From Aeromicrobium ginsengisoli (lineage in GTDB: Bacteria; Actinomycetota; Actinomycetes; Propionibacteriales; Nocardioidaceae): DNA of 64,000 nt. Every line of letters starts with the position of its first letter. The first letter of the stretch is position 1. A model generated the notes under the pieces. That model was not told where the DNA came from. It saw only the letters and a program-made list of their open reading frames with translations, and ran no database searches. Position numbers and translations under genes: made by a program. Positions 31,991 through 40,518 of the stretch are shown here, one piece after another. The stretch covers positions 868,001-932,000 of the forward strand of contig NZ_SDPQ02000003.1 of the NCBI RefSeq assembly GCF_004134905.2, written 5' to 3'.

Positions 31991-32871
31991 GCATTCTCGA
32001 AGGTCGCATCGCGATCGTCACCGGAGCCGGCCGCGGCATCGGCCGGGCCCACGCGCTCGAGCTGGCGCGGCAGGGCGCCAAGGTCGTGGTCAACGACTTC
32101 GGCGTCTCTCTGGCAGGGGAGGCCGACGCCGAGTCGCCCGCTGAGGCCGTGGTGTCCGAGATCAAGACGCTCGGCGGCGAGGCCGTGGTCAACGGCGCGG
32201 ACGTCGCCGACTTCGGCCAGGCCGAGGCGATGGTGCAGCAGGCGATCGACACGTTCGGCGGCCTCGACATCCTCGTCAACAACGCCGGCTTCGTCCGCGA
32301 CCGGATGCTCGTCAACACGTCCGAGGAGGAGTGGGACGCGGTCATCCGGGTGCACCTCAAAGGTCACTTTGCGCCACTGCGGCATGCGGGGGCGTACTGG
32401 CGGACCGAGTCCAAGGAAGGGCGTACGCGCGCGGCCCGCGTCATCAACACGTCGTCGGGTGCGGGTCTCCAGGGCTCGATCGGCCAGACGACGTATTCCG
32501 CCGCCAAAGCGGGCATCGCCGGCATGACCTTGGTGGCCGCCGCGGAGATGGGCCGGTACGGCGTGACTGTCAACGCCATCGCGCCGGTCGCCCGCACGCG
32601 GATGACCGAAGGGGCGTTCGACACCTCGGCGATGCCCGAGCCCGAGGACAACTCACCGGTCGTGGCCTGGCTCGCCTCGGTCGAGGCCGGTGACATCACC
32701 GGCCGGGTCATCGAGATCGAGGGCGGCCAGATCTGCCTCGAGCAGGGCTGGACCCACGGCCCGCGCCGCGATGCCGGTCGTCGCTGGGAGACCACGGAGG
32801 TTGGGCCCGCGCTGCGCGAGCTCATCGCCGAGGGCGCCGATCCCGAGCCGGTGTACGGAGTGGCGCCGTAG
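31987..32871 (+). CDS. Short-chain dehydrogenase, Rv3548c-like
   Basis: A 294-residue SDR of the peroxisomal-multifunctional-type. It has IAIVTGAGRGIGRAHALELARQGAKVVVNDFG (8-39), NNAGFVRDRMLVNTSEEEWD and the catalytic TYSAAKAGIAGMTLVAAAEMGRYGVTVNAIAP. Such enzymes oxidise (3R)- or (3S)-hydroxyacyl-CoA. GTG 31987 is required by the overlap with the preceding SDR. Its position matches Rv3548c. Confidence 0.82.
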   Translation: MSILEGRIAIVTGAGRGIGRAHALELARQGAKVVVNDFGVSLAGEADAESPAEAVVSEIKTLGGEAVVNGADVADFGQAEAMVQQAIDTFGGLDILVNNAGFVRDRMLVNTSEEEWDAVIRVHLKGHFAPLRHAGAYWRTESKEGRTRAARVINTSSGAGLQGSIGQTTYSAAKAGIAGMTLVAAAEMGRYGVTVNAIAPVARTRMTEGAFDTSAMPEPEDNSPVVAWLASVEAGDITGRVIEIEGGQICLEQGWTHGPRRDAGRRWETTEVGPALRELIAEGADPEPVYGVAP

Positions 32872-32880
32872 TCTTCGGGC

Positions 32881-33351
32881 ATGGGACTGCTCACTCCGCT
32901 CGCGGTCAAGATCGGCTCGATCCCGTGGTTGCCTCGCTACCTCCGGCAGATCATGTGGGTGGACAACCTGATCCGGCGGGTGACCCGTGGCCGGCTGACG
33001 CTGCTCGACCTTGCCGGGCTGCCCAACCTCGTGCTGACCGTGCCCGGCCGCAAGAGCGGGATCCCGCGCAGCACGCCGTTGCTGTGCGCCCCTGACGGCC
33101 CGGACATCCTGATCGCCGGCTCGAACTTCGGCGGCGCCAAAGAACCCATCTGGGTCAAGAACATCGAGGCGACGCGCGAGGTCACGGTCTTCTTCCGCCG
33201 GCGCGAGACGCCCATGGTCGTACGCCCGCTCGAGGGGGACGAACGCGCCGCTGCCTGGTCGCTGTTGGTCGAGACGTGGCCCAACTTCCTGATGTACGAG
33301 AAGCGCACCGACCGCCAGATCAAGCTGTTCCGCCTGACGGCCCAGCCCTGA
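32881..33351 (+). CDS. Deazaflavin (F420)-dependent nitroreductase-family protein
   Basis: A 156-residue split-barrel FDOR protein. The segment TLLDLAGLPNLVLTVPGRKSGIPRSTPLLCAPDGPDILIAGSNFGGAKEPIWVKNIEATREVTV (42-105) is the F420-binding fold of Ddn (Rv3547), with the signature GRKSG and SNFGG..P.W. In mycobacteria ddn stands in the same place next to Rv3548c. It may reduce quinones or a steroid-derived enone with F420H2. It follows the SDR pair by 9 bp. Confidence 0.85.
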   Translation: MGLLTPLAVKIGSIPWLPRYLRQIMWVDNLIRRVTRGRLTLLDLAGLPNLVLTVPGRKSGIPRSTPLLCAPDGPDILIAGSNFGGAKEPIWVKNIEATREVTVFFRRRETPMVVRPLEGDERAAAWSLLVETWPNFLMYEKRTDRQIKLFRLTAQP

Positions 33352-33420
33352 CGTAGGTGCCGAGGGTCACGTAGCTTTCACACGGTTCTCTCAGGTCTGC
33401 CTCCTATTCTAGGTAGTTCT

Positions 33421-33437
33421 GCCGATCCATGATCGGC
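33421..33437. promoter_or_regulatory. Inverted repeat upstream of the LCP gene
   Basis: GCCGATC-CAT-GATCGGC is a perfect 7-bp inverted repeat 25 bp upstream of the LCP start codon. It may be an operator or leader hairpin. No clear -35/-10 pair could be fixed. Confidence 0.35.
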
Positions 33438-33461
33438 CCTCGACCTGCAGGAGATCCGTCC

Positions 33462-34847
33462 GTGACGAGCACTGCCACGCCACCCACACCCCGGCGAGCG
33501 GTACGCCGCCCGAAGCGGATCTGGCGACGCCTGGTGATCGGCATCGGCGTGTTCGCGCTGGTGATCGGCATCGGCGGCGCCGCGGCGTTCTGGAAGCTCA
33601 ACGGCAACATCGCGTCGGCGGCGCTGGACAAGAAGGATCACGTCGTCAAGGACGACACCCCCAAGGGTGCGACCAACATCCTGTTCATCGGCTCGGATTC
33701 CCGCAAGCTCAAGTCCAAGGGCTACGGCAACGAGCTCGGTCAGCGCAGCGACGCCCTGATGCTGGTGCACTTCGCCAAGGACAACAAGCGAGTCGAGGCG
33801 GTCCAGATCCCGCGTGACACGCTCACCACGCTGCCCGCTTGCAAGAACACCGGGAGCGGTGCCTTCCCCGGCGGCGCCAACCTGATGATCAACTCGGCGC
33901 TGGCCGGCGGCCCGGCGTGCTCCGTGCGCGCGGTCGAGGCCCTGAGCAACGTCCACATCGACCACTTCGTGCAGCTGGACTTCGACGGCTTCGCCTCGAT
34001 GGTCAACGCCCTCGGCGGCGTCAACGTATGTCTCGACAAGCCCATGGTCGACCCCGATGCCAAGCTCAACCTGCCGGCAGGTGAGCAGCACATCAATGGC
34101 AAGAACGCACTTGCCCTGGCCCGCACGCGCCACGCGGTCGGCGACGGCAGCGACATCGGCCGGCTGGGCCACCAGCAGGTCGTCATGTCGTCGATCATCA
34201 GCCGCGCCCGGAGCGCGGGGGTGCTGACCCGCCCCGACCGGCTGTTCAGGTTCCTCAACGCCCTGACCTCGTCGATCACGGTCGACAAGGGGATCTCGTC
34301 GATCTCCAAGCTCACGGGCCTCGCCAAGCGCGCCCGGGCTGTGCCGGACTCCAAGATCCGGTTCATCACGATGCCCAACGGCACGGCGCCGACCGACCCC
34401 AACCGGGTCGTCAAGACGGCTGACGCGGACGTGCTCTTCGCCGCGATCGCCAAGGATCACGAGGTCCCGGTCGAGAGCGAGGACGCCCAGTCCACGACTC
34501 CCAAGACGCCGGTCAAGGTGCTCAACGCTGCCGGCACCCAGGGCCTGGCCTCCTCGGCCCAGGTCGCGCTGGTCAAGGAGGGCTACGTGGTCTCCGGTGT
34601 CGAGACGGCGCAGAAGACCTCGGCCAAGACGCGCATCTTCGTCGACAGCACGCCCGAGGCGCTCAAGACCGCCAAGGCGCTCAACAAGAAGTTCGGCTTC
34701 AAGGCCCAGATCGTCGTGCAGCCCAGCGGTATGACCGGCGTCTGGCTGATCGTCGGGAGCGACCGGGTGTCGGCCGGTTTCGAGCCGGTCACCCCTGACG
34801 CGATCAAGGCGACGACCCGCACGGCCAGCGGCTCGCTCTGCACCTGA
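33462..34847 (+). CDS. LytR-CpsA-Psr (LCP) family wall-polymer ligase
   Basis: A 461-residue protein with a basic cytoplasmic N-terminus, one membrane helix (LVIGIGVFALVIGIGGAAAFW, about 26-46), then the LCP domain. That domain has ILFIGSDSRKL, RSDALMLVHFAKDNKRVEAVQIPRDT and NGKNALALARTRHAV, whose arginines and aspartates bind the polyprenyl pyrophosphate. A LytR_C domain follows (KVLNAAGTQGLASSAQVALVKEGYVV). It transfers arabinogalactan or teichoic-acid-type polymers to peptidoglycan outside the cell. GTG 33462 is chosen because GGAG lies about 8 nt upstream. It is unrelated to the flanking steroid genes. Confidence 0.9.
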   Translation: MTSTATPPTPRRAVRRPKRIWRRLVIGIGVFALVIGIGGAAAFWKLNGNIASAALDKKDHVVKDDTPKGATNILFIGSDSRKLKSKGYGNELGQRSDALMLVHFAKDNKRVEAVQIPRDTLTTLPACKNTGSGAFPGGANLMINSALAGGPACSVRAVEALSNVHIDHFVQLDFDGFASMVNALGGVNVCLDKPMVDPDAKLNLPAGEQHINGKNALALARTRHAVGDGSDIGRLGHQQVVMSSIISRARSAGVLTRPDRLFRFLNALTSSITVDKGISSISKLTGLAKRARAVPDSKIRFITMPNGTAPTDPNRVVKTADADVLFAAIAKDHEVPVESEDAQSTTPKTPVKVLNAAGTQGLASSAQVALVKEGYVVSGVETAQKTSAKTRIFVDSTPEALKTAKALNKKFGFKAQIVVQPSGMTGVWLIVGSDRVSAGFEPVTPDAIKATTRTASGSLCT

Positions 34848-34886
34848 CGGCCGCCGGGGCGGTGGATGGGTCGCCTTTCGCCGGGC

Positions 34887-34940
34887 CTGATGGGCGAGCA
34901 GGTCACCGCTCCGCGACCTGATGGGCGAGTAGGTCACCGC
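34887..34940. repeat. Tandem intergenic repeat (two 23-bp units)
   Basis: CTGATGGGCGAGCAGGTCACCGC at 34887-34909 recurs at 34918-34940 with one change. Related units lie at 57556-57577 and 57587-57608, also between convergent genes. A preceding GGCGGTGG...GTCGCC stretch is partly complementary, so the region may fold as a terminator. Confidence 0.6.
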
Positions 34941-34952
34941 CCACGGGTGAGG

Positions 34953-35708
34953 TCAGCCGGCGAGGTGGCCGTGGTCGACCATCTGGATGCTGCCGTGCAC
35001 CGACGCGGCGTCGTCTGACGCCAGGAACACGACGACGGCCGCGACGCTGTCGGCGCTCATCAGCCCGCGCTTCGCCGCGACGCGCATGATCAGCTCCCAG
35101 TCCGCGCCGTCAGGGACGCTGATGGTCTGTGCCTGCGGGGTGTCCATGCCGCCGGGGCAGACGCAGTTCACCCGCAGCGGCGAGTCGAGGTACTCCACCG
35201 CCAGAGCCTTCGTGAGCCCGACGATGCCGTGCTTGGCTGCGGTGTATGCCGCCGAGTACGCCTCACCCATGACGCCGGCGACCGACGCGACGTTGACGAT
35301 GTTGCCGCCGGTCTCCAGCAGGTGCGGGATCGCGGCCTGACTGAGGTGGAATGCACCGCTCAGGTTGAGGGTGATGTCGTGGTCCCACTCCTCCTCGGTG
35401 ACGTCCGCGGTCCGCCGGAAGTCGTGGCGGCCGGCATTGTTGACCAGCACGTCGAGCCGCCCGTACGCCTCGACAGCCGCAGCGACGGCGTCTCGGCACG
35501 AGTCGCGAGACGCCACGTCGAGGTGGCCGAACCGGACCTCGCCGGGCAGGCCCGCGCAGGACGCTGCGACCTCGGCGAGCTTCGCCTGGTCCCGCGACGC
35601 GGCATGGACAAGGCCGCCACCGGCGGCGAACCGTCGTACGGCCGCGGCGCCGAGTCCTGAGGACGCACCGGTGACGAGGATGCTCCGCCCGTCGAACGCG
35701 CCGGTCAT
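34953..35708 (-). CDS. Short-chain dehydrogenase
   Basis: A 251-residue SDR: ILVTGASSGLGAAAVRRFAAGG (8-29), NNAGRHDFRRTADVTEEEWD, VASVAGVMG and AYTAAKHGIVGLTKALAVEYL with catalytic YxxxK. It is the last gene of a three-gene operon behind the KstR box at 37293 and overlaps the AhpD-like gene by 4 nt. Steroid or hydroxyacyl-CoA redox work is inferred from the operon. Confidence 0.82.
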   Translation of the reverse strand: MTGAFDGRSILVTGASSGLGAAAVRRFAAGGGLVHAASRDQAKLAEVAASCAGLPGEVRFGHLDVASRDSCRDAVAAAVEAYGRLDVLVNNAGRHDFRRTADVTEEEWDHDITLNLSGAFHLSQAAIPHLLETGGNIVNVASVAGVMGEAYSAAYTAAKHGIVGLTKALAVEYLDSPLRVNCVCPGGMDTPQAQTISVPDGADWELIMRVAAKRGLMSADSVAAVVVFLASDDAASVHGSIQMVDHGHLAG

Positions 35709-36193
35709 GAGGTGCGGTGCGTCGGCAGGACGCAGGCGGTGTCGAGCCCGAGCACGCGGTTGAGCCGGCCGAACGACAGCCACGAGCCGAGGCACATGCT
35801 GAGCTCGACGATCTCGCGCTGGTCGTACTCGGTCAGCATCCGCTGCCAGAACGCGTCGTCGATGCTGTGGTGGTCGGCCGCGTAGAGCTCGGCATACTCC
35901 GCCGCCAGGCGCGTCCGTGCGTCGAACGCGTCGGTCGTACGCCAGTTCTGCACCGCCTCGTCGAACGTGTCCTCGACCTTCTCGCCGTCACGCTCGGTGC
36001 GCCAGTCCTGGCAGAACAGGCAGCCGTTGATCTGCGCGATCCGCAGGCGCGCCGCCTCGAACTCGCGGAGCCCGAGCGTCGAGTCGGAGTAGACCTTGAG
36101 CGCCAGCGTCGCCGCGGCGCCGCCGATCTCCGGGACCATCTCGCCCCACACGTAGGTGATGGGGTCCTTGCCCTCGGGCACGTCGATGATCAT
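35705..36193 (-). CDS. Carboxymuconolactone-decarboxylase/AhpD-like protein
   Basis: A 162-residue all-helical protein with INGCLFCQDWRTERDGE, the CxxC redox/catalytic motif of AhpD-like members (Cys near 55 and 58), followed by TRLAAEYAELYAADHHSIDDAFW. It may act as a peroxidase partner or a decarboxylase; sequence does not decide. It overlaps both neighbours by 4 nt and lies in a KstR-box operon. Confidence 0.78.
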   Translation of the reverse strand: MIIDVPEGKDPITYVWGEMVPEIGGAAATLALKVYSDSTLGLREFEAARLRIAQINGCLFCQDWRTERDGEKVEDTFDEAVQNWRTTDAFDARTRLAAEYAELYAADHHSIDDAFWQRMLTEYDQREIVELSMCLGSWLSFGRLNRVLGLDTACVLPTHRTS

Positions 36194-37281
36194 GCGGTGG
36201 CCAATCTCGAGAGCTTGCCGACGCCGGGCGTCAGGGGGACCTGGAGGGCGTCGTAGAGGCCGGGTTCGGCCTCGACGAGCCAGGGGATCGCGTTGACGAT
36301 GCGGCCCACCGCGGTGGCGTTGCCGCCGGCGGCGCGATTGCCGCCCTCGTCGGTCGCCTCGATGTTGACCTCGATGCGCGGGCGTCCCTCGATGATGACG
36401 CGATGCACGCCATCGCCTCCGTCGGGCGGCGACGGCCAGTCGGGCGCGCACGACGGGTGGATGCGGGTCACGTGCTCGACGACGATGCGCGCCTCGCCGT
36501 CAACGATGCCCTGCACCTCGAAGCGCAGCGCGCCCTGGGTGCCCTTCTCGAACGTGCCCATTGCGGCGTTCTCGACGGTCTCGTCGAGCTCGCGACGCTC
36601 GACGTGCTCGGTGATCTCGTCGAGCTCGACGCCGAGCGCCTTCGCGATGAGCCGCACCTGGCCGCCCCACACCATGGTCGGGATCGTCGGCGCCACCATC
36701 GGCGGATCCTCCGTCATCGGCTGGCCCATCCCGATGAGATAGCGCACGGAGTCCTGCTGGTCGTACGTCGTGTAGTCGAAGATCTCCTGGCACCGGATCT
36801 GGTCGATCGTCGAGGCGAGGCCGCTGATCAGCACGGGGAGGATGTCGTTGCCCCAGCCCGGGTCGATGCCCGACACGAACAGCGAGCCACCGCCGGCGGC
36901 GATCGTGGCGTGCACCGGGTCGCGGAGCTCCGGCGGCGCCGAGTCGGGGTCGTACATGCCATAGAGCGACGGCGTCACCACCACGATGCCGAGGGCGATC
37001 GCCCGGTTGATGTCGGCCAGTGCGTCGTCGGGCCGGATCTCGCCGGAGGCGGCGTAGACGAGGGCGTCGATGGCGCCGAGTGTGCCCTCGATGTCGTCGC
37101 TCGCGGCGACGCCGAGCGTACGGTCGAGGTCCGCGAGCTCGCCGGAGTCGCGGCCCACCTTGGCGGGATCGTGGACGATCACGGCCGTCAGCTCGAGCCC
37201 GGGGTGCGCGTCGACGGCGCGGATCGCCGCGCGCCCGACGTTGCCGGTGCCCCACACGGCGGTGCGAATCGGTACGGTCAT
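36190..37281 (-). CDS. Dihydrodipicolinate-reductase-like NAD(P) oxidoreductase
   Basis: A 363-residue protein with an N-terminal Rossmann fold (RTAVWGTGNVGRAAIRAVDAHPGLELTAVIV, 6-36) and a C-terminal substrate domain as in DapB-type or 2,4-diaminopentanoate-dehydrogenase-like proteins. The pathway substrate is unknown. ATG 37281 is 7 nt behind TAGATT with a KstR box overlapping it, so the mRNA is likely leaderless. First gene of a three-gene operon. Confidence 0.75.
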   Translation of the reverse strand: MTVPIRTAVWGTGNVGRAAIRAVDAHPGLELTAVIVHDPAKVGRDSGELADLDRTLGVAASDDIEGTLGAIDALVYAASGEIRPDDALADINRAIALGIVVVTPSLYGMYDPDSAPPELRDPVHATIAAGGGSLFVSGIDPGWGNDILPVLISGLASTIDQIRCQEIFDYTTYDQQDSVRYLIGMGQPMTEDPPMVAPTIPTMVWGGQVRLIAKALGVELDEITEHVERRELDETVENAAMGTFEKGTQGALRFEVQGIVDGEARIVVEHVTRIHPSCAPDWPSPPDGGDGVHRVIIEGRPRIEVNIEATDEGGNRAAGGNATAVGRIVNAIPWLVEAEPGLYDALQVPLTPGVGKLSRLATA

Positions 37282-37292
37282 GGCTGCCAATC

Positions 37293-37306
37293 TAGAACGT
37301 GTTCCA
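37293..37306. promoter_or_regulatory. KstR operator for the reductase/AhpD/SDR operon
   Basis: TAGAACGTGTTCCA matches TnnAACnnGTTnnA. The hexamer TAGATT on the minus strand (complement of 37289-37294) overlaps it and precedes ATG 37281 by 7 nt. Confidence 0.82.
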
Positions 37307-37344
37307 GTTTTTGAGAAGCCTGAGAGGAATCCGCCGGTCGAGTG

Positions 37345-37377
37345 GCAAGCTCGCTCAGCGAGCGGCGTATCGAGACC
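37345..37377. repeat. Dispersed REP-like repeat, copy 2
   Basis: Identical over 33 bp to 10453-10485, with the hairpin core CTCGCTCAGCGAG. It lies between the reductase operon promoter and the end of the next SDR gene. Confidence 0.7.
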
Positions 37378-37410
37378 TCGCGAGGTTCGAGCGTGCCCGG
37401 GAAGGGTCGC

Positions 37411-38196
37411 TCAGACGGTGTAGCCGCCGTCGACGTCGAGCTTCTGGCCGGTGATGAATCCGGCTCGGCTCGAGGCCAGGAAGCACACCGCCTCGGCGAT
37501 GTCGGCGGCGTCGCCGAAGCGCCGCAGCGGGATGTTGCCGCGGGTGATGTCGAGCGCCTCGTCGTCGAGCTCGCCCGACTCGATGAGCCGCGCCGCCATG
37601 CCGTCGGTCAGCATGCCGGGGCCCACGGCGTTGACCCGCACGCCGAAGCGGCCTTCCTCTGCGGCGAGCCCGCGGACGAGCTGCTCGACGGCGCCCTTGG
37701 GGGCTGACGAGAGCCCGTCCCGCACGGGGAACCGTGCGGTCGCGGCGGTGGTGACGGCGACGATCGAGCCCTTGGTCTCGCGCAGCAGCGGCAGGGCGGG
37801 GTGCGCCAGGTTGAAGAAGCCGACGGTGTCCTGGCGCAGCTGCTCGGCGAAGTCGGCCGGCGACACCCGCGACAGGTGCACCATCGGCACGTGCGGGCCG
37901 GCCGCGTAGATGAGCGTGTGCAGCCCGCCGTACGTCTCGGCGATCTCGGCCAGCAGCGCGGCCGAGTCGTCGGCTGACGTGACGTCGAGCGCGTGCGCCG
38001 ACGACCGTGCTCCGAGGTCGGCCGCGGCCGACGCCACCGCACTTCCGGCGTCGGCATTGCCGCGGTACGTCACGGCGACATCGCTGCCGCGCGAAGCCAG
38101 CAGTCGCGCGATCTCGGCGCCCAGCCCACCGCTGCCCCCGACCACGAGCGCGGCGCCGGCGAGGCCGGCGAAGTCGGTCGAGAGGTCGTTGCTCAT
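37411..38196 (-). CDS. Short-chain dehydrogenase (FabG/EntA-like)
   Basis: A 261-residue SDR. It has ALVVGGSGGLGAEIARLLASRGSDVAVTYRGNADAG (16-51) and IYAAGPHVPMVHLSRVSPADF, then SIVAVTTAATARFPVRDGLSSAPKGAVEQLVRGLAAEEG. The catalytic tyrosine position of YxxxK appears to be Ser (SSAPK), so the enzyme may be altered or act like an enoyl reductase. It ends in the usual SDR tail ASSRAGFITGQKLDVDGGYTV. It diverges from the DUF1214 operon at the KstR box 38244. Confidence 0.78.
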   Translation of the reverse strand: MSNDLSTDFAGLAGAALVVGGSGGLGAEIARLLASRGSDVAVTYRGNADAGSAVASAAADLGARSSAHALDVTSADDSAALLAEIAETYGGLHTLIYAAGPHVPMVHLSRVSPADFAEQLRQDTVGFFNLAHPALPLLRETKGSIVAVTTAATARFPVRDGLSSAPKGAVEQLVRGLAAEEGRFGVRVNAVGPGMLTDGMAARLIESGELDDEALDITRGNIPLRRFGDAADIAEAVCFLASSRAGFITGQKLDVDGGYTV

Positions 38197-38243
38197 GAGG
38201 TGCCGAACTCTACCGACCGGTTGTCCGATGTGTGCGAAACTGG

Positions 38244-38257
38244 TAGAACGTGTTCTA
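38244..38257. promoter_or_regulatory. KstR operator for the DUF1214/sulfotransferase operon
   Basis: TAGAACGTGTTCTA matches the KstR consensus fully. TAGATT (38256-38261) overlaps its end and lies 5 nt before GTG 38267. The SDR at 38196 diverges on the other side. Confidence 0.85.
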
Positions 38258-38266
38258 GATTTCACC

Positions 38267-39367
38267 GTGGAGGTGCCAACAGTGGGGCAGAACGGCGACG
38301 GGGCCGCAGAGGTGTCCTCCGGGCAGGCATGGACCGATTTCTGCCGTGCGCTGGAGCAGGCGGGCGAGGTCATCTTGCGCGACACCGCGCCCGACACACC
38401 TCTTGATCGCGCCGAGGGCTACCGCTACCTGACCCGTCTGTTGCGGGAGATGCTCTACACGACGGTCGAGAACGCCGACCCCGACTTCCCGAGGCTGCAC
38501 GAGCTCGACCGGGTCAAGCTCGGCGCCGACAACCCCGACAACGTCTACCTGTCGGCCAACATCCGTGGCGACCGGACGTACCGGATCACCGGGACCCGCG
38601 GCTCGATCGCCTACTTCAGCATCGGGTCCAAGGCCAACCGCTACGCGATCGACGGGACGATGGCGTCGACCGGCGAGATCTCCGACCGCGACCTCGTGGT
38701 GGAGCCCGACGGCACCGTCGAGATCGTCGCGAGCGCCACGCCGCACGACAAGAACTGGCTGCCCCTGGCCCCCGACTCGACCGGTCTCGTGGTCCGCCAG
38801 ACGTACCTCGACCGTACGACCGAGGTCCCCGGCCAGTGGCGCATCGAACGGATCGGTGACCCGATCGAGCGCAAGGAGCTCGACCCGGCTCACCTGGCCA
38901 AGGCGCTCGCCACGGCGGCCTTCTCGCTGCACGGCACCGCGGCGCTGTTCGCGAGCTGGACCGAGATGTTCATGACCCGCCCCAACGAGATGCCTGACTT
39001 CGGCCAGGAGATGTTCCAGAAGGCCGGCGGCGATCCCGAGATCTTCTACCTGCACGGCTACTGGACGCTCGAGCCCGGGCAGGCCTGGGTCATCGAGACC
39101 GAGGTGCCGGACTGCCCCTACTGGAACTTCCAGCTCGACAACTGGTGGATGGAGTCGCTCGACCACGAGCGCACGATCACGATCAACAAGCACACCGCGA
39201 CGCTTGACGACGGCCGGCTGACGATCGTGGTCGCCGACAAGGATCCGGGCTGGGGCAACTGGATCGACACCTGTGGCCACACGAGCGGGACGGCGTTGCT
39301 GCGCTGGCTCGGCGCCGACCACCACCCCTTGCCGGAGTGCAAGGTCATCGACCTGGAGGCACCATGA
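38267..39367 (+). CDS. DUF1214-family protein, Rv3531c-like
   Basis: About 366 residues. The C-terminal part YLHGYWTLEPGQAWVIETEVPDCPYWNFQLDNWWMESLDHERTITINKHTATLDDGRLTIVVADKDPGWGNWIDTCGH is the DUF1214 domain; no enzyme activity is established for it. In M. tuberculosis the homologue Rv3531c is in the KstR regulon next to Rv3529c/Rv3530c, as here. GTG 38267 fits the leaderless pattern behind the KstR box; GTG 38282 preceded by GGAGG is a second possibility. It overlaps the sulfotransferase gene by 4 nt. Confidence 0.78.
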   Translation: MEVPTVGQNGDGAAEVSSGQAWTDFCRALEQAGEVILRDTAPDTPLDRAEGYRYLTRLLREMLYTTVENADPDFPRLHELDRVKLGADNPDNVYLSANIRGDRTYRITGTRGSIAYFSIGSKANRYAIDGTMASTGEISDRDLVVEPDGTVEIVASATPHDKNWLPLAPDSTGLVVRQTYLDRTTEVPGQWRIERIGDPIERKELDPAHLAKALATAAFSLHGTAALFASWTEMFMTRPNEMPDFGQEMFQKAGGDPEIFYLHGYWTLEPGQAWVIETEVPDCPYWNFQLDNWWMESLDHERTITINKHTATLDDGRLTIVVADKDPGWGNWIDTCGHTSGTALLRWLGADHHPLPECKVIDLEAP

Positions 39368-40518
39368 CCACTGCCGAGACCGCCCGCGCGCTCGACGTCG
39401 ACGGGTTGCTCGCCGCAGCCCGCGACAAGACCGGGCTCCACGACTACGGCGACGACTGGTTCGTCGAGCCGCTCTCGGTGCTGACGAACGCGCTTGCCGA
39501 CGAGGCCAACCTGTCGGACCTCGGCCTCGACCTGACCCGTCGCCGCCTCGTTGCGTCGCTGGCCGACCGGCTGCGGCTCAAGCAGCTGCAGGCCGAGCAC
39601 CCCGCGATCCTCGACGAGGAGGTCGTGGTCGCCGCCGAGATCTGCGGCCTGCCACGTACGGGCTCCACCCTCCTGCATCGCCTCCTCGCGTCGTCGCCGG
39701 AGGTCACCTCGACGCTGTCGTGGGAGACGTCGTACCCGCTCCCGTTCCCCGGCGAGAGCCCCGACGCGGAGCTGCGCAAGCAGAAGGCGCGCGACCGCTA
39801 CGAGATGTTCCTCGAGATGGCGCCCGACTTCGGCGACATCCACACGATCGAGTGGGACGGTCCCGAGGAAGACGTCATCCTGCTCGACCGCACGTTCACC
39901 TCGATGAGCTACGACTCGTTCTACTGGGTCCCGACGTACGGACTGTGGCTGCGCGAGTTCGACCAGGCGCCGGCCTATCGCGACCTCAAGGAGTGGCTGC
40001 AGGTCCTGCAGTGGCAGAGCCCCGACCGCGACGGCAAGCCGTGGATCCTCAAGTCGCCGCACCACCTCACCGCGGTCGACACGGTGCTCGACACGTTCCC
40101 GGGCTGCAAGATCGTCATGACGCACCGCTCGCCGACCAAGGCGGTGCCGTCGTACGCGTCGATGGTCGGTGCGATCTCGTCGCAGTACAGCAACGACGTC
40201 GATCCCAAGGCGGTCGGGCCCTACTGGCGCGACCGGTTCGTCACGGCGCTGCAGGAGTACGCCGTCGTGCGCGCCGCCCGGCCTGACCGGTTCGTCGACG
40301 TGACGTTCCAGGACACCGTCTCCGACCCGGTCGGCACCGCGACGAAGGTCATGGGTGAGCTCGGGCTGCCGGCGGACCGCGAGGCCCTGGAGGCGTACAT
40401 GGAGCGCAACCAGGAGCAGCGGCACGGCTCTCACACGTACACCGCCGAGGACTTCGGACTCACCGAAGCCGGGCTCGAGCAGGACTTCGCGTTCTATGAG
40501 AAGGAGCTGGCGTCATGA
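39364..40518 (+). CDS. Sulfotransferase-family protein, Rv3529c-like
   Basis: A 384-residue P-loop protein. The 5'-phosphosulfate loop AEICGLPRTGSTLLHRLLASSPEV (91-114) and the 3'-phosphate region KIVMTHRSPTKAVPSYASM (near 250-270) fit the sulfotransferase_3 family that uses PAPS. KSPHH near 225 resembles the catalytic lysine/histidine strip. It is part of a KstR-box operon with DUF1214 and SDR genes, the same trio as Rv3529c-Rv3531c. The acceptor is unknown; a sterol-derived alcohol is plausible. Confidence 0.82.
   Translation: MTTAETARALDVDGLLAAARDKTGLHDYGDDWFVEPLSVLTNALADEANLSDLGLDLTRRRLVASLADRLRLKQLQAEHPAILDEEVVVAAEICGLPRTGSTLLHRLLASSPEVTSTLSWETSYPLPFPGESPDAELRKQKARDRYEMFLEMAPDFGDIHTIEWDGPEEDVILLDRTFTSMSYDSFYWVPTYGLWLREFDQAPAYRDLKEWLQVLQWQSPDRDGKPWILKSPHHLTAVDTVLDTFPGCKIVMTHRSPTKAVPSYASMVGAISSQYSNDVDPKAVGPYWRDRFVTALQEYAVVRAARPDRFVDVTFQDTVSDPVGTATKVMGELGLPADREALEAYMERNQEQRHGSHTYTAEDFGLTEAGLEQDFAFYEKELAS

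Noticed and set aside
34887-34940. Direct repeats as a CRISPR array
   Set aside because: Only two units per site, spacers of 8-9 nt, no cas genes, and the same unit appears at another terminator-like site.
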